In this document: one piece after another, positions 26,659 to 39,700 of the stretch
Position numbering within the stretch: the stretch's first letter is position 1
How the letters are laid out: every line of letters starts with the position of its first letter
Assembly: GCA_963070105.1 (NCBI GenBank)
Contig: OY718807.1
Span: 2,671,001-2,735,000 of the forward strand
DNA length: 64,000 nt
Source of the DNA: Litomosoides sigmodontis
Lineage: Eukaryota; Nematoda; Chromadorea; Rhabditida; Onchocercidae
Reading direction: 5' to 3'
The notes under the pieces: generated by a model
Told to the model about the DNA's origin: nothing
What the model saw: only the letters and a program-made list of their open reading frames with translations
Database searches by the model: none
Position numbers and translations under genes: made by a program

Positions 26659-27732
26659 CTGTGAATTAATTAAACATTCTGATCCAATCCATTGTCATCA
26701 ACTAATGAACGTCCACAATTAAATTTAGAACTGAAGAAAATTATTTAAATTTTGTTCTCTTTCATAAGCAAACAATTTACAGCTTCTAAATCATTTAGTA
26801 TTTAACAATCGACGAGTTCAGAAGTGAATTTAAAATTCTTGAAAATTTACAACTGCTTAAATTATCATTGATGCAGTTGTCTAACGTCCAGTAAATGAAA
26901 AGACTTTATATATTTTTGTACGTTGAACTACTCCACAAAAATAATTAATTATAAAATTTCAAAATATTTGGATAGGAACGGATGAAAAATTGAACAATTA
27001 ACTGCATAGCTGAAGTGGAATAATTCAAGATGAAAAAGCGGGAATTCGATTAAAAATTACTTTCCACACAAATATTTGATAATTTACTGATTTCCTTTTT
27101 TTTTTAAAAAAAAAAAAGTTATGTAAGCAGCGGAGAGATGACGCTTAAATGAGAGAGGCAGTGAAAGAGAAAACTTTTTTGTCCTTCTACTCTTTGAGAA
27201 ATAAAAGAAGATAGTCTCTCAGACTTGCACATTTTTTTTCTCTTTTCAGTACTTTTCATTGCAAATCTCTTAATTAACAAAATCAAATGTAAGAGGGTGA
27301 AGGAGGTGAAATGAACGAAAACTTTTCATTAATTAAATTTTTTCTAAATTTTTGCATATTCCTTATATGATTTTAGCACTGTTGCTATTATCCTTATCAT
27401 CATCATTACTATTACTAATTATTGTTATTAGTTATTGTACTACTATTATTTATCATTATTGTTCTTGTTATTAGTAATAATTACAAGCTTATCAGATATT
27501 AAAATTTAATGAAACTATAATGGCTTATTTTTTGGGACTATTTCATTAAGCTAATTCCATACTTTGACTTCTTCACAAAAATCTAAATTAAATTTGCTTC
27601 ATTATAATGTTGCTGTTCTTTGTCAGATATAATTTTGAATTTTGCTCATGTAAAAAGCGTAATTGCGTAATTGCAAGCGCACGTGACGATTACGTTATGA
27701 AAAATATGCAAATGAAAACTTTATTCATTTAG
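26659..27732. other. AT-rich gap, no gene seen
   Basis: It contains short T and A runs and a stretch of TTATTA/TCATCA near 27385-27480. No exon with paired splice signals was supported. Confidence 0.45.
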
Positions 27733-28138
27733 GTTAGTTACTCGTCATACTTTCTGGCGCAAGATCTTTTGCATTCGCGTAAAACAGGTTAGAAACGATA
27801 AAAGTTTAACTTTCAGCTCTTCAATTTACAATGTTAAAAATTTCTGAAATGATAATAGTAATGAAATATCCCTTTTTTTAGTGATAGTATCTGTCATATT
27901 TTACACAAAAAAAAAGGTGAATTATAAATTTTCAAATTTCGAACAAAGCTTTTTTTATGCTAATAATATGATAATACGAGAAATAATTAGAATTATCGAA
28001 TTTCTCACAAACAATCGTAAATTCAAACCTCAAATTAATGATGGATCATTGATTGAGGTTGATGATAGCAGTGTCATCCACTTCCAGCGGATAAATGTCA
28101 GTGAGATCGGACGACACGATGACGCCACTTTAATGTGA
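27733..28138 (+). CDS. Possible two-exon gene fragment, unknown product
   Basis: Exon 27733-27787 lies between an ATTCATTTAG acceptor and an ACAG|GTTAGA donor. After a 94-bp intron ending TTTTTTTAG, exon 27882-28138 continues in phase to a TGA. The C-terminal part reads GSLIEVDDSSVIHFQR, then SEIGRHDDATLM, and looks protein-like; the first half of exon 2 is Lys/Asn/Ile-rich and could be chance. No start exon, polyadenylation signal or family was recognised. Confidence 0.3.
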
Positions 28139-29763
28139 AGTAAACGTGAAATAGTGATTTGGTAGATTTGGATGAAAATTATCGTCTAATTCGCTTTCCT
28201 CTTCTTTTTTTTTTCTCTCTTCAAATTTTAAATTTTACAATTTTTTTCATTTTACTTAATTTTTTGGTTGTATTTTAAGTTGGACATATTCGTTACTTGT
28301 TAGTCATCGTATCATTAATCAGTGGCTGTGAAAGACAATGCTACGATTGTTAACTCATTGAAATTTTGTTAGTTGAAGGAGGACGTTTTGGTAAGTTGTA
28401 AATCAGGGCGGAAAGTTGTCAGTGAGATGGTGCGCCATTTGATCAAATATTTACCAAAGTCGGATTGCGTAACAGCTAAAGTTAATTCGATGACGTCAAT
28501 GGATACTTGAAATTTTTTCCCTTTCAAATGTACAACATTTTTCTTCCTACCTTTCATGTACTTTACTTTGGTCTTTTTTTTTTCCGCAAAAAGAAACATT
28601 GAGACAATTCCTGTCAGCTAAATTTTGGCCAAATTTATAAAAAAAATGAAATGAAAGGGCGAGAGGAAAACAGTGCAAATTCATACGAAGTTTTTTTTGA
28701 CGAATTTTCAAAGTGAGAAAAATTTTTCGATTAATATTTGAGACTGTTTTTGAAGAAAATGCCAGCTCGACTTCTTATCAATTTAATATCAATCTAAGCA
28801 AACAACTTAACAGTGTTCTGCCTAGATTAATAGGAATTTGCAGAAAAAAAAAAGATTCCAAAAATTTGGCAATTTAAAAAAAATCGCACTTACTTTTGTA
28901 GGAATTTGCAGAAAAAAAAAAGATTCCAAAAATTTGACAATTTAAAAAAAAAATCGCAATTACTTTTATGTTTACAAGCTGGAAGAATGATTGTCACGCT
29001 TGTTAGAAAACACAAAAAGATTTTGACAAATTATTTCACTGAAAAAAAAAGTGAAAAACGAAAAACTTTAACATTTACTTTAATAAATGGATAATTTGGG
29101 AATAGAAAATTAAGGCTGAAAATTGAATTTCTTTTTGTTTTTCACGGCAATTTTTTTTCCCTTTTAAAAATCGAAACAACGCCGCTATTAGTGATAAATT
29201 CTTAATTTGTTGAAATCATCAATTAAATGTAACTAATAAGGCTAGCTTTTTTGCAATTTTATTATTTCCATTTTATGCTATAAGTTAAGTTTCATGTAGA
29301 ATTAACTTTTCGCTTTCATGAATTTGCTAATTTCTTCCAAACAATTAATAATTTTAGGGTGCGTATGAATGTAAGCTACAACTAATTTCAGGTGTGTGTG
29401 TGTAACGTGTGGATATAAATTATAAAAAATTTCAGGTGTACGCGTGCGTGTGTGTATGCGTACGTACGTGTGATGTGTGCATGCAGACGCTTCATTTCTA
29501 TTAGCTTTATTGTCATCCATACTTATTAGTTCTTTACTTATCACTTACTGATTGGCAATGAGCAACGAATCATCATTACTGCTTATCACTGATAAGATAG
29601 CTGATTTGTTGAAGGGCGGAAAGAGGAGAGAAATTGGGAAGTTTCTGTGCGGAACAATATTTGCTTCATTACTGAACGGACAATTCACATTATCAGGAAG
29701 CACTTTCCGCACCAATCGAACGGCGATCCCTTCGCTTATCACCACTTATCACAATCACTGACG
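28139..29763. other. Upstream region of the glypican gene
   Basis: No exon was supported. It holds a 68-bp tandem duplication (28831-28968). ORFs at 29545-29761 overlap on both strands just before the glypican start and show no acceptor. The glypican promoter should be here. Confidence 0.45.
28831..28968. repeat. 68-bp tandem duplication
   Basis: Two head-to-tail copies start TAGGAATTTGCAG at 28831 and 28899 and differ at a few sites and in A-run length. Confidence 0.9.
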
Positions 29764-31201
29764 ATGATCAGTTGGATTATCATTATTTTATCATCGTTAT
29801 CAACAACAGCCGTACAGGTCTATCAACTATTTGTTGCTACTTTTCCCTTAATTCTTTCAGCTTAAAATTTGATCCAATCGCTTGCTTAGCTTCTCTCAGT
29901 TTCACTAATTTACAGCCATTGATTAATATGTCATTTTGTTTAGTTGTTTGTTTGATTTTTAATAATTGCAACCAACAAATAGCATTTACTTAAAAAAATT
30001 TGATAATAAGTAATATATAATAAGTAATATTTTGATGATCAGTAATAACTTATCATTACCTAATCGTTTTACACCTACACATCTCAACAGTAGTCATGCT
30101 TTCTGCAAATTTTTTAAACATAAAAATTGAAAGATTTATAACTCAGTAATGATTTAAAGGGAATATAGCAAATTGGGAGAAGCAATTGACAAAATAACCA
30201 ATTAAAATTTCTATTAATTATATTCTATTGCAAAATAAATTGGAGGCTTTCCCTTTCTCACTTCCAATCTTTGATGTGCAAAGCAGCGCGGTGATAATTT
30301 TTGCTTTTCTTTTGAGGCGAATGATAAGACAGTGATAACGCTGAGTGATTTGACTGAAGCGATCACAGAGCGAAATTGTTTGTGTGAGGAAAAGGTTGGA
30401 AATTTTGAAAAACGAGATGAATATTTGTTGCTACTGTTGAAAATTTCAACAGTTCGAATTGTGAGCACATTGCAAGCTCTTACGCATCACATTAACGGTA
30501 AGCATTCCTTTTGCGCAAATTAATTAATTAGAAACAAAATGCTGGTGGTAATCAGGATAAGAGTTTAGGAATTTGAAATTTGTGAATTCTCACCAACAGG
30601 CGGATTTTGTTGTCTTCGTTGATACTTTGTTTTTCTTAGTAAAAATATATACTGAAATAAATAATAAATAAATATGCAAATACATTCATTGATCTGATAT
30701 TGCTAACTGCCTACCATCTACAAATGTGAAAGTTTTAGTGCTTACTTAAAACACACAATCAATTGTTTATTCATTATCACTGTCTCAGTGCTAATTAGTA
30801 TTTAACAAGTACAAAAGAAATGATGATTACCAACTTGATGATCATCATTACTATTAATTAATTATCATTGTTACTCGTTACTATTATTACTGTTATTGTT
30901 ACCATTATTCCTGCTAATTATTATTGCTATTAATTATTATTTCATTATTATTGTTATTATTATAAGAATAATTTTATGTGAATATTTACTAAGTTACTTT
31001 ATCATTTATTGATTTGAAATTTTTAGCAGAAATTACATATCTCATTGAATTAAGTCGATGGAAATTGTTTGAGGAAATGTCAAAGTATTTTCCTCGTTTG
31101 TTCAGCCAATCGTCCGTGATCGATTCGATCAGTGCACTGATCGATGGTATTCGAGTTCAACTCCTCATCACAACGGTTTACTTTAGTGAAATTTAACTGT
31201 A

Positions 31202-31241
<40 letters not shown>

Positions 31242-34200
31242 CAAGTGAGAGTTACATGTAATACTCTGTGATCAATCAATTATTTATTTAATTAACTAAG
31301 CACTTAATTAATGTAACACATTCTTCATTTTATTTCAAATGCAAAAATTTCCCAGTCTTACTTAACAAATTTTTATTTTTTACCGATAAAGCAATAATTT
31401 GTTGCAATTTCATTGCATATCTAAGATTTCTTTTTTTGAGAGAGAGAGAGAGTTAGAATTGCAAAATTTTAAAATTTTACCAAAATTATTTTCTCTCTTT
31501 TTTTCTTTCTTCCTTTCTTTCAAAAAAAAAAAGCAAACAGGAGGATAATTCACTACAACAAGTGGGGAATGAAATTGAAAAAATGGTGGAGAGATTCTTC
31601 ATGCAACTTGTGCCACCAACATTTTTGTGCATGACGACGGGTCCATGCAAATCAGTGTCGCAGTCGTATGCTAATTGCTTGCATGATAATTCACCGTTTT
31701 GGAAAGCCTTCTTCGGAATGGAACCAATGAAGATTAGTGTAATTTTGTGGCAAACAGTCATGAAATATCGTCTCATCGAAAGTACCATCGATAAGTTGCA
31801 CAGGTTACTTTTCACGTCTCTTACAGTTCACGTTTCTGTAAGTGTTGTAAGTGATGATGAATTGCAAACAATCACAATTGTCGCATTATCAGATAGGATA
31901 AAGTACGAGTTACTGTTCCAGCTAGTCACCGAATATGATAAAAGAAATACCGCTTAATTTTATCAATTATGATAAAAGAAATAATTATTGTTTAATTATC
32001 AGATCTCATAAACATATAGCACGGAAGTACCACACGACTATCTTCTAGCAAATCATCTCTTCCTACCAATTGTGATAAGAAGTGCGAGGAAAAAAAAACA
32101 TCAAAAATTTTATCGATGAAATTTACATTTTGTGATTGGGAACATTTCATATCAAATTAAATTTGCAGTTAAAAAGTAACTGTTAATTTTAGTATAAATG
32201 GAATAAAAATTAATTATAATTGAAAATTTATCTGTTAGCAGTATTTCGCCTTTCTTCACCGTTCAGATTAGCTATGGAAATTGAAATTGCTAATAACTCA
32301 TGCGTAACGAAGCACGAAGTGACGCTAACAAATTGTGCAACAATTTGCATTCCGCTGAAGGAGGAGGTGAAGGAGGAGGTGGAGGAGGAGGATGAAGAGG
32401 GAAGGATGACCGGAGGAGAAGGCTACTGCAGTGATGATTGCAAGCGTGAGGTGCATGAGTGTTTACGTGATGGCGCAAGTGACTGGGATAGTTTCATATC
32501 AATTTTGGAAAAATTAACTGTTAATTTTGATAAAGGTTTCGTTGAGGTATGTCTGAAAATGAATATTGTTAATTAAGTTTTTTATCAATTTTTTTTTTCA
32601 GCTGTCTGTTAATATTTTGCGAAGTGCTGTTTTGTTTTTTTGTTTAAAGGATTATTTTAATTTCACTGATAGCTTTTTTTTTCTTGTTCATTTCATGCTC
32701 AAGTTGAATTGTTAAATTCTTCGTAGCAAATAATATAGGCAAATAGTTAGAGTTGTAAAATCATTAAATACCTCATACTGGACTAGATAGGGTAAGATTG
32801 TAATTTCCATCATTTTATTAATGAAGTAGGTTGAAAATCTTTTCGCAAATAAAATTACACATTTTAATTTCTATTATCAATTAACTGTCATTTAAAGATG
32901 CTTTTTAGCAATTATCTGATAGTAATGAGAATTATTGATTAGTTGCAAAATTAATTTGTCGTAGCTAATTATGAGCATTCCCAAGATAAGTCTAGTTTTT
33001 TCGTTCTAGCTTGAAAGAGGCATCATACGATCTGTTTCATATGCAATGGAAATTCAAGCTCCAATAATCGCTAAAACAGTGTTGAGGAAATGTGGTCGAA
33101 TTAGTTTTGCTAAAACATCCGACAACATTCGTCATTTGGACTATAAAAAACCGGATCCGGTACAGCGACGAGTTGTATTTATGATTCGGCAGGTAAGAAA
33201 AAAGAAATCGTAAGGAAATATGGGTTTGTGACTTTTAAATTCATTTAATAAATTCGTAATTTTGTGTGGCGCTTAAACATATCCTAAAATAGAAAGAAAA
33301 GAGTAAAAAAATTTTTTTCTCTAAAAAAATAAATTTTAAAATTTAAAATTAGGAAGGAAAATTTCGTGCTTCATATTTTTTCCTCCCAGAAATGACTTAT
33401 TGTACGTGTTGCACGTAAAATTTTCAATTTAAAAAGTGGCAAAGAAATGATGTAACACAAACAAATGTTGTGTAAATAGAACAAAAAAGAAAAAGAAACG
33501 AAATTTTTTCCTTGAAAAAAACCGACAATATGTGCTTTTTTACACAGCAAAAGTACTTTGAATTTCAAGCTAATTTTAAAATATGACAGTAAATAACTTC
33601 TACTACCCGTATGCTTGCTATAATAATTTCCCAAAGTGATTGAAAATTTCAGATTTTTAATGAAAAAAAAACGATTCTGTAAAAAATGAGACCACAAAAA
33701 ATAAGAAAGGCTTTTTAAAAAAACAAAAAAAAACACAAAAAAAACGACAAAATTCAAGACAAATGGAAATAAATTAGCAGTGAAGTTTTATAAATTAATT
33801 TTAAATAACAAAACATTCTTTTCTCTACTTTAAATTTTCAGCAAATTTCATTTGTTAAAATGCAAAAAGAGACAGAACGTTAGAAGAATAAGAAAAGGAA
33901 ATTTTTGAAAGATTGTTTAAATTGTAATTTATATGATCGTACAGTTAGCGATAACTCATTGCGAGCATAAATTTAATCCATTTAAGTAAATACAAACGTA
34001 GTGGTTAATGAAACTTTAACTTTAAGCTTAAGCTAAAGAAAACTGAAAAAAACAAATTAAAGTAAAATAATTGAATAATTAAAAAATTAAGTTAAATAAT
34101 TGCCCATCGCTCATTCATTGATGCGGTTCAGAAAATAAGCCGCTAACATAATGAAGATGAGCAGCACCGAAACATTTAAATAATTTAATTTCAGAAGTGG

Positions 34201-36706
34201 GATTTTTTTTTTGTAATTTAAATGGCTTATTTTTTTTAAACTTTTATTTTGAAATTAATTTGCCACCATCAATTACTCACAGTAAATTAATTGACTACTT
34301 TAATCAATCATTCCTTTTGTCTTCATCAAATTATCCATCCAACCAATTTATGCATAGCGCTTTGAAATTTTAGCAAAATTCTAAATGATTATAAATTTCT
34401 GTTTTCTTTTTTCTTTTATTGAATTTGCTGCAAAAAAAATGTTCTCTCTTCGTGGACAATTTTATTAATGAAAAATTTAGTTCAAAAAAGAGTATGTAAT
34501 GGTAGAGTAAAGTTAAATTTTTGAATCAAAAAGGAATAATTGTGTTAAAATTTATTTTTGTTAGACAAAAATCTTGCAAAAGAATCAAACTTAACTTTTA
34601 ATATTGGAATTAATAAATGGTAATAGCAAATCAAACTTAACTTTTAATATTGGAATTAATAAATGGTAATAGCAAATCAAACTTAACTTTTAATATTGGA
34701 ATTAATAAATGGTAATAGCAATATCATTTCACTAACAGTGAATTATATATTAAGTATTTAAATCAAATTTAACAATAAAATAACAAACATTGTTTTTTTT
34801 GAGTGATCGTTTTTCTTTCTTAATTTTCAGTTTACAACATATGTTGGTTGGTGGCGACAACTTGTCAACAATATTTGTAGCAATCCATCACGAACGTTGA
34901 AGTGTTGGAACGGTACGGTTGCCATCGACGATGAGTAGTAAGTCATCTGCTCAGTTCCTTTTTTTCTCTCTTTCCCTCTCTGTCTCTCTCTCTTTCTCTA
35001 ATTTAGTTAGTCTTTTTTTTAATTTATTGGAAAATGAATTTATTTCAAAAACATTTATGAAACATTAACACTTTAACTTGCCTTTTGGTAATTTAATTTC
35101 TTTTCAAAATTATTGGAACGTTAAATTGGAATGATGAAATTTTGAAATTCTTTCAAATAAATTGTGACGGATTTAGTGATAAATGAATTTTTTCAACTTT
35201 AAAGTCAGAATTATAAGAGCGGTGGAACTTACTTGTAGTAAAAATCCAAAATTAAAGAATAGTCTAATTTTTTGTAAAAATTTAAATTATTTCATTTTGA
35301 AATAGGCAACTTAGCTGAAAAGGTGAAAGTTACAAATTGAGAATTAATAAATATTTAATTCAAACAACACATTTTTCAATTCAATATTAAATATAAATAT
35401 ATTGAAATGAATTTTCTAAATTAACTAAACATATGGCTTTTTTTTTATTTTAAAAAATTATCATAATTACATGAATTAAAACATTTTCAAGTGATCTTTC
35501 TCTGTGATGATTTCCATGAAATAACGAATGATTATGATTTCTCGTTATACAATCAAATAAAATAACAAATAGTAATCTTCAAAAAAAAAATATTAGAAAA
35601 AAAGTGCAAGAGAGGAAGAAAATAATTTATCAAAAGGAAAGCTCTTGCATAAACTTTTTCAAAATTCGCAAGAAAAAATATTTAAAATTTATTTAATGAA
35701 AGAAAAAAGAAAAGTGATGCGTTTTATTTCGCCTTCCTTAAAGCGAACGTTTTTTTTTTTTTGCTTTTCTGTTGTCTCTTTTTTTGCATCGTTCAAGTAT
35801 TAATTTAAATATCATTGAATTTTATAAACATTTATCATTTTTAATGATGAGAAGAATGGAGAGCAGACCGACAGAATGTGAGACAGAAAGTGGGAGAGAG
35901 AGAGAGAGAGTGAGGGAGATGGAGAGAAGGATGGATGAGATGAACACACACGGACACGGATAGGAAATGAATTCTCGAAAATAAAAATGAACTTGAAAAT
36001 TTAATGAAAGAAAAAATTCATTGAATGATTGCAAGGCGAAGGGCACTAAAATGATGGAAGAGGTGGTGAAACTTAAACATCGTCCTTCTCTCCTCCAAAC
36101 ATCCTATCGTTTTCTTTTTTCCGTTTCTCATCGTCAATCGTTCGTTATCTTTCCGTTTTCCGTTTCTTCCATTTACATCATTTTCCGAAATTCCGTTTTT
36201 TTTCGTTTGTTTCCTTTTTTTTTTTGTTCCTCTTTCATTCCTCCTCAAATTCTGTTGTTTGTGACTAGCGAAGATTTTTCTAACAAAGTTTTTTTTCTTA
36301 TCCTCCCTTTTTCTAATACAATCCGTTTATCTCTCTACCTCTGTCTCCTTCCTTCTCTTTCTCGCCCTGTCTCTCTCTCATTTCTTGTTACTATCAATAA
36401 ATAATTCCTTCTCTCGCACATTTCTTTTCTTTCTTTAGCTCTTGTTTTTTTTTTTCATTTGCTAATTCTTATTGATAATAAATAATTTTTGTGTAAATTT
36501 AAATAATTTAATTTTATTTCTCACATTCCATTATGAAATCACTTTTTTTTTTCTGGTCGATTTCTTCTGCTTCAATAAAATTCCTTCAATTATTAAAATA
36601 TCTGTTATGGGATGATAAAGCGATATTGAATGTTTAAAAAAAAAACTTTTTTTTTCGATTCTTCAAAATAGTCACATTTAATCATGCGTGCATAGTATCT
36701 GTGTGT

Positions 36707-36780
<74 letters not shown>

Positions 36781-39700
36781 GTTTCACACAAAACTAACTA
36801 ACTCCATGACTTACTTCAATTCTCCCCTATGATTTATATATTTGCTTAACATCTCTCCGCTCAATCGATTCATTTTACATCTAGCATTTCTCCCGCAACA
36901 ACTACTACTACATCAACTTGTATCGCTTGCAACAACTATTTCAAATCAAATAATTTTATTTATGTTTTTCAAGAAATTTCATTTTTTCTCAGCGAAAAAT
37001 CATTCCTAGCAAAAGTGGTTTTTTTTTTGTCCAACGATATTTTATCGGAGAAATCGTTTTTTAAATTATTAAAATGCTAACTTACAAATATTTTTGTTAT
37101 TGTAAGCCGCAAAAGCTTTAATATTTCATTTCGGTTTTTATTCGTTCAATTTCTGTTTTTCCTCTATTTCTTCAATTTCTTTTTTTCCCTCTTTTTTTTG
37201 CCTCCAAAAATTTGCAATTTTCATGTGAAATAATTTACACTGACGATATTTTAGATTTCAAATATTATTAAAATTTAACGAAACACACTTAAACAAATTG
37301 TTATGCGTATTTATCTAATCTTGCTCATTTTCTAATCAGTATTCTTTACTCATTGTTATTCAGTATTTCCTACTCATTGTTTACTTAGTTAACAAATTAA
37401 TTATTTTAAATCATTCCGTTTTCCAAATTTCATACTGTTTTCATTGTTTCACTTTCTTTCCTTCTCTTTTCATTCTTTTTTTTGCTATTTTCTGTCATTT
37501 CAAACATTTTCAAAAAACATAGAGGAAACAAACCGTTACGTTACCTTATCAAAATTTCGTAATAAATATTCACTTATCACGTTTATTATGATTGCTTTAT
37601 CACTCATTATATTTTAGCAAAATGTAGCTTTTTAAGTTTTGCATTCAAGATGGATTGATATGAAATTTAAGGTCAAAAAAAAATCATTAATTTATTTGTG
37701 AAACAATAATTAAATGAATGAATAAGAGGAAGAAGAGAGAGCGAGTGAGAGAGAGAAGAAGAGAGAAAGAGGAAAAAAACAGTGCAATGAGGGGAAAAAA
37801 AGGAAAAAGAAAATAGCGCACACAGACAAATGAGTAAAGTTCCATTTTTTACTAAGTTTCTTCTCTTCTTCGATCAGTTAAAATTAATTTAATCGATCGA
37901 TTGATGTGATCGCGCAGTAGTGATATATGACATCTTATGAGATCAATGCCTTATAGCTAACAAGCACTTTAATAATTCTATCACATTTGATTGCAAACAT
38001 TGAAAATCTTCCGTCTTGATTGAAGCATTCGGAAAAAAAAATGTCTTTCAACACTTTTTAAAATGTGCAGGGTAGAGGTGATGGCAAAGTGTATGCTTCC
38101 ATTCTAATATTACAGGTCAGATTAATCAGATAAGATATATCAGAGAAGTTGTAGCTCTGTTAATTTACTTTTTAAATTTAATTTCATTAGTAAATCAATA
38201 ACATCTTGTGATTCTCTTTAAAATGCAAAATTAGTTTTCGCTTTACATTAATCTATCAATTTCACATCTAATTAATGATTGAATGAAAAATTGAAACATT
38301 AAGATTCTAAGCAGCATGCTCCGTTTCCTCAAAATGTCTACTGTCTACTAATTTTTGTGGAATTATTGAATTCTTTTTTACTTCACTTTTATATTTAATT
38401 TAAGGACTGTTTACTTCTGATGCATACATTATTAGAAAGAGGAAAATTAATTTAACTTTACTTTTCATACTAAAAAAAAGGAAAAAGCTAGACGAAGCAC
38501 AGTTCTACCGTTATGCTAAATTAAATACTTTAGAGATGTATTTCGATTCATGCAGTAATTGTAGAAAACCATTCCCTAAAGATAAATGAAATTACAGTCA
38601 AAGTGTAAAAACCACGATGAATTGAGAAAGGATTTCACTGTGAAAAAAATACATGCAAAAATAGTTATTCAGTTATTCATTTGTGACTGTCATAAATTAC
38701 AAATTGAAATATTTGTTGAAATGCTTATATTTTATGTAAGTTTGTTGCAATAATACAATAATTTGAACATCAAAACACGAAGCGTTGGAAAAAATGTAGC
38801 AAAGAGTTAGCGAATTCAATTTTAAAGAAAGAAATTTAAAATTAAACAAAAACACAAATCAATCTTTTGAAATTTTGAGCAAAAAAAAGCCGAGGAGTAA
38901 TAACAGGAGGAAGGATAAATTTAATCGAAATATAGGAAGAAAGAGAATGAGAGGCGAAAGTGTGAAAAGGGAGCGGAAGAGATGAATGAAAAATAAAAAT
39001 GGAAAACTAAGTCAACTGATTAAAATTCATATAAATTTAACATAAATTTTTTTCACTGAAAAAAAAAGCAGAAATGAAGAATGGGAATGCGAAGAGAGAG
39101 AGAGAGAGAAGGAAGGAAAAGAATTGAATTATTTGATCATTTTTAATTTAAAAGGAAAAAAAACTGTCACATAGGTTATTGTCACCAATTTTTATGCCAT
39201 CAAAACAACTTATAGTAACATATTATTCCTATCGAATTGTAAAATTCAAAATCAAACCTCTTCTTTTCCTCTCCAATTTATATTTCATTCAAAACTTTTC
39301 AGCTCATTTCATTTCCTTTCTAAGCCATTGCTCGAACAAAGATGAAATTTGGAAATAAATTTGGAATTATGTTTAAATGAAGTGGAAATGAGAAAATTTT
39401 ATTGATTTGACGGGAAAACCTTTTTGCCACACTTTTGTTTTTCATTTCTTTTTATCAAAGGAAAATATATTTCATAAATTTGGAAAAGCATTTCCTTTAA
39501 TGTCTTTTGGCTTCTTGTAAAATTGCTTTTAAACGAATATTTCTGTTTGTTGTCAATTTTTTTCTTCACTCAGCGGAAAAATGCGTTGATAGTAATAATA
39601 ATAACTAGTATATAATAATAGTAATAATCGCTATAAATTTACTTAATTAAAGCATTTTTATTGATTGAGCTGATCTCAATCATTTCATTTTTCAATTTTT

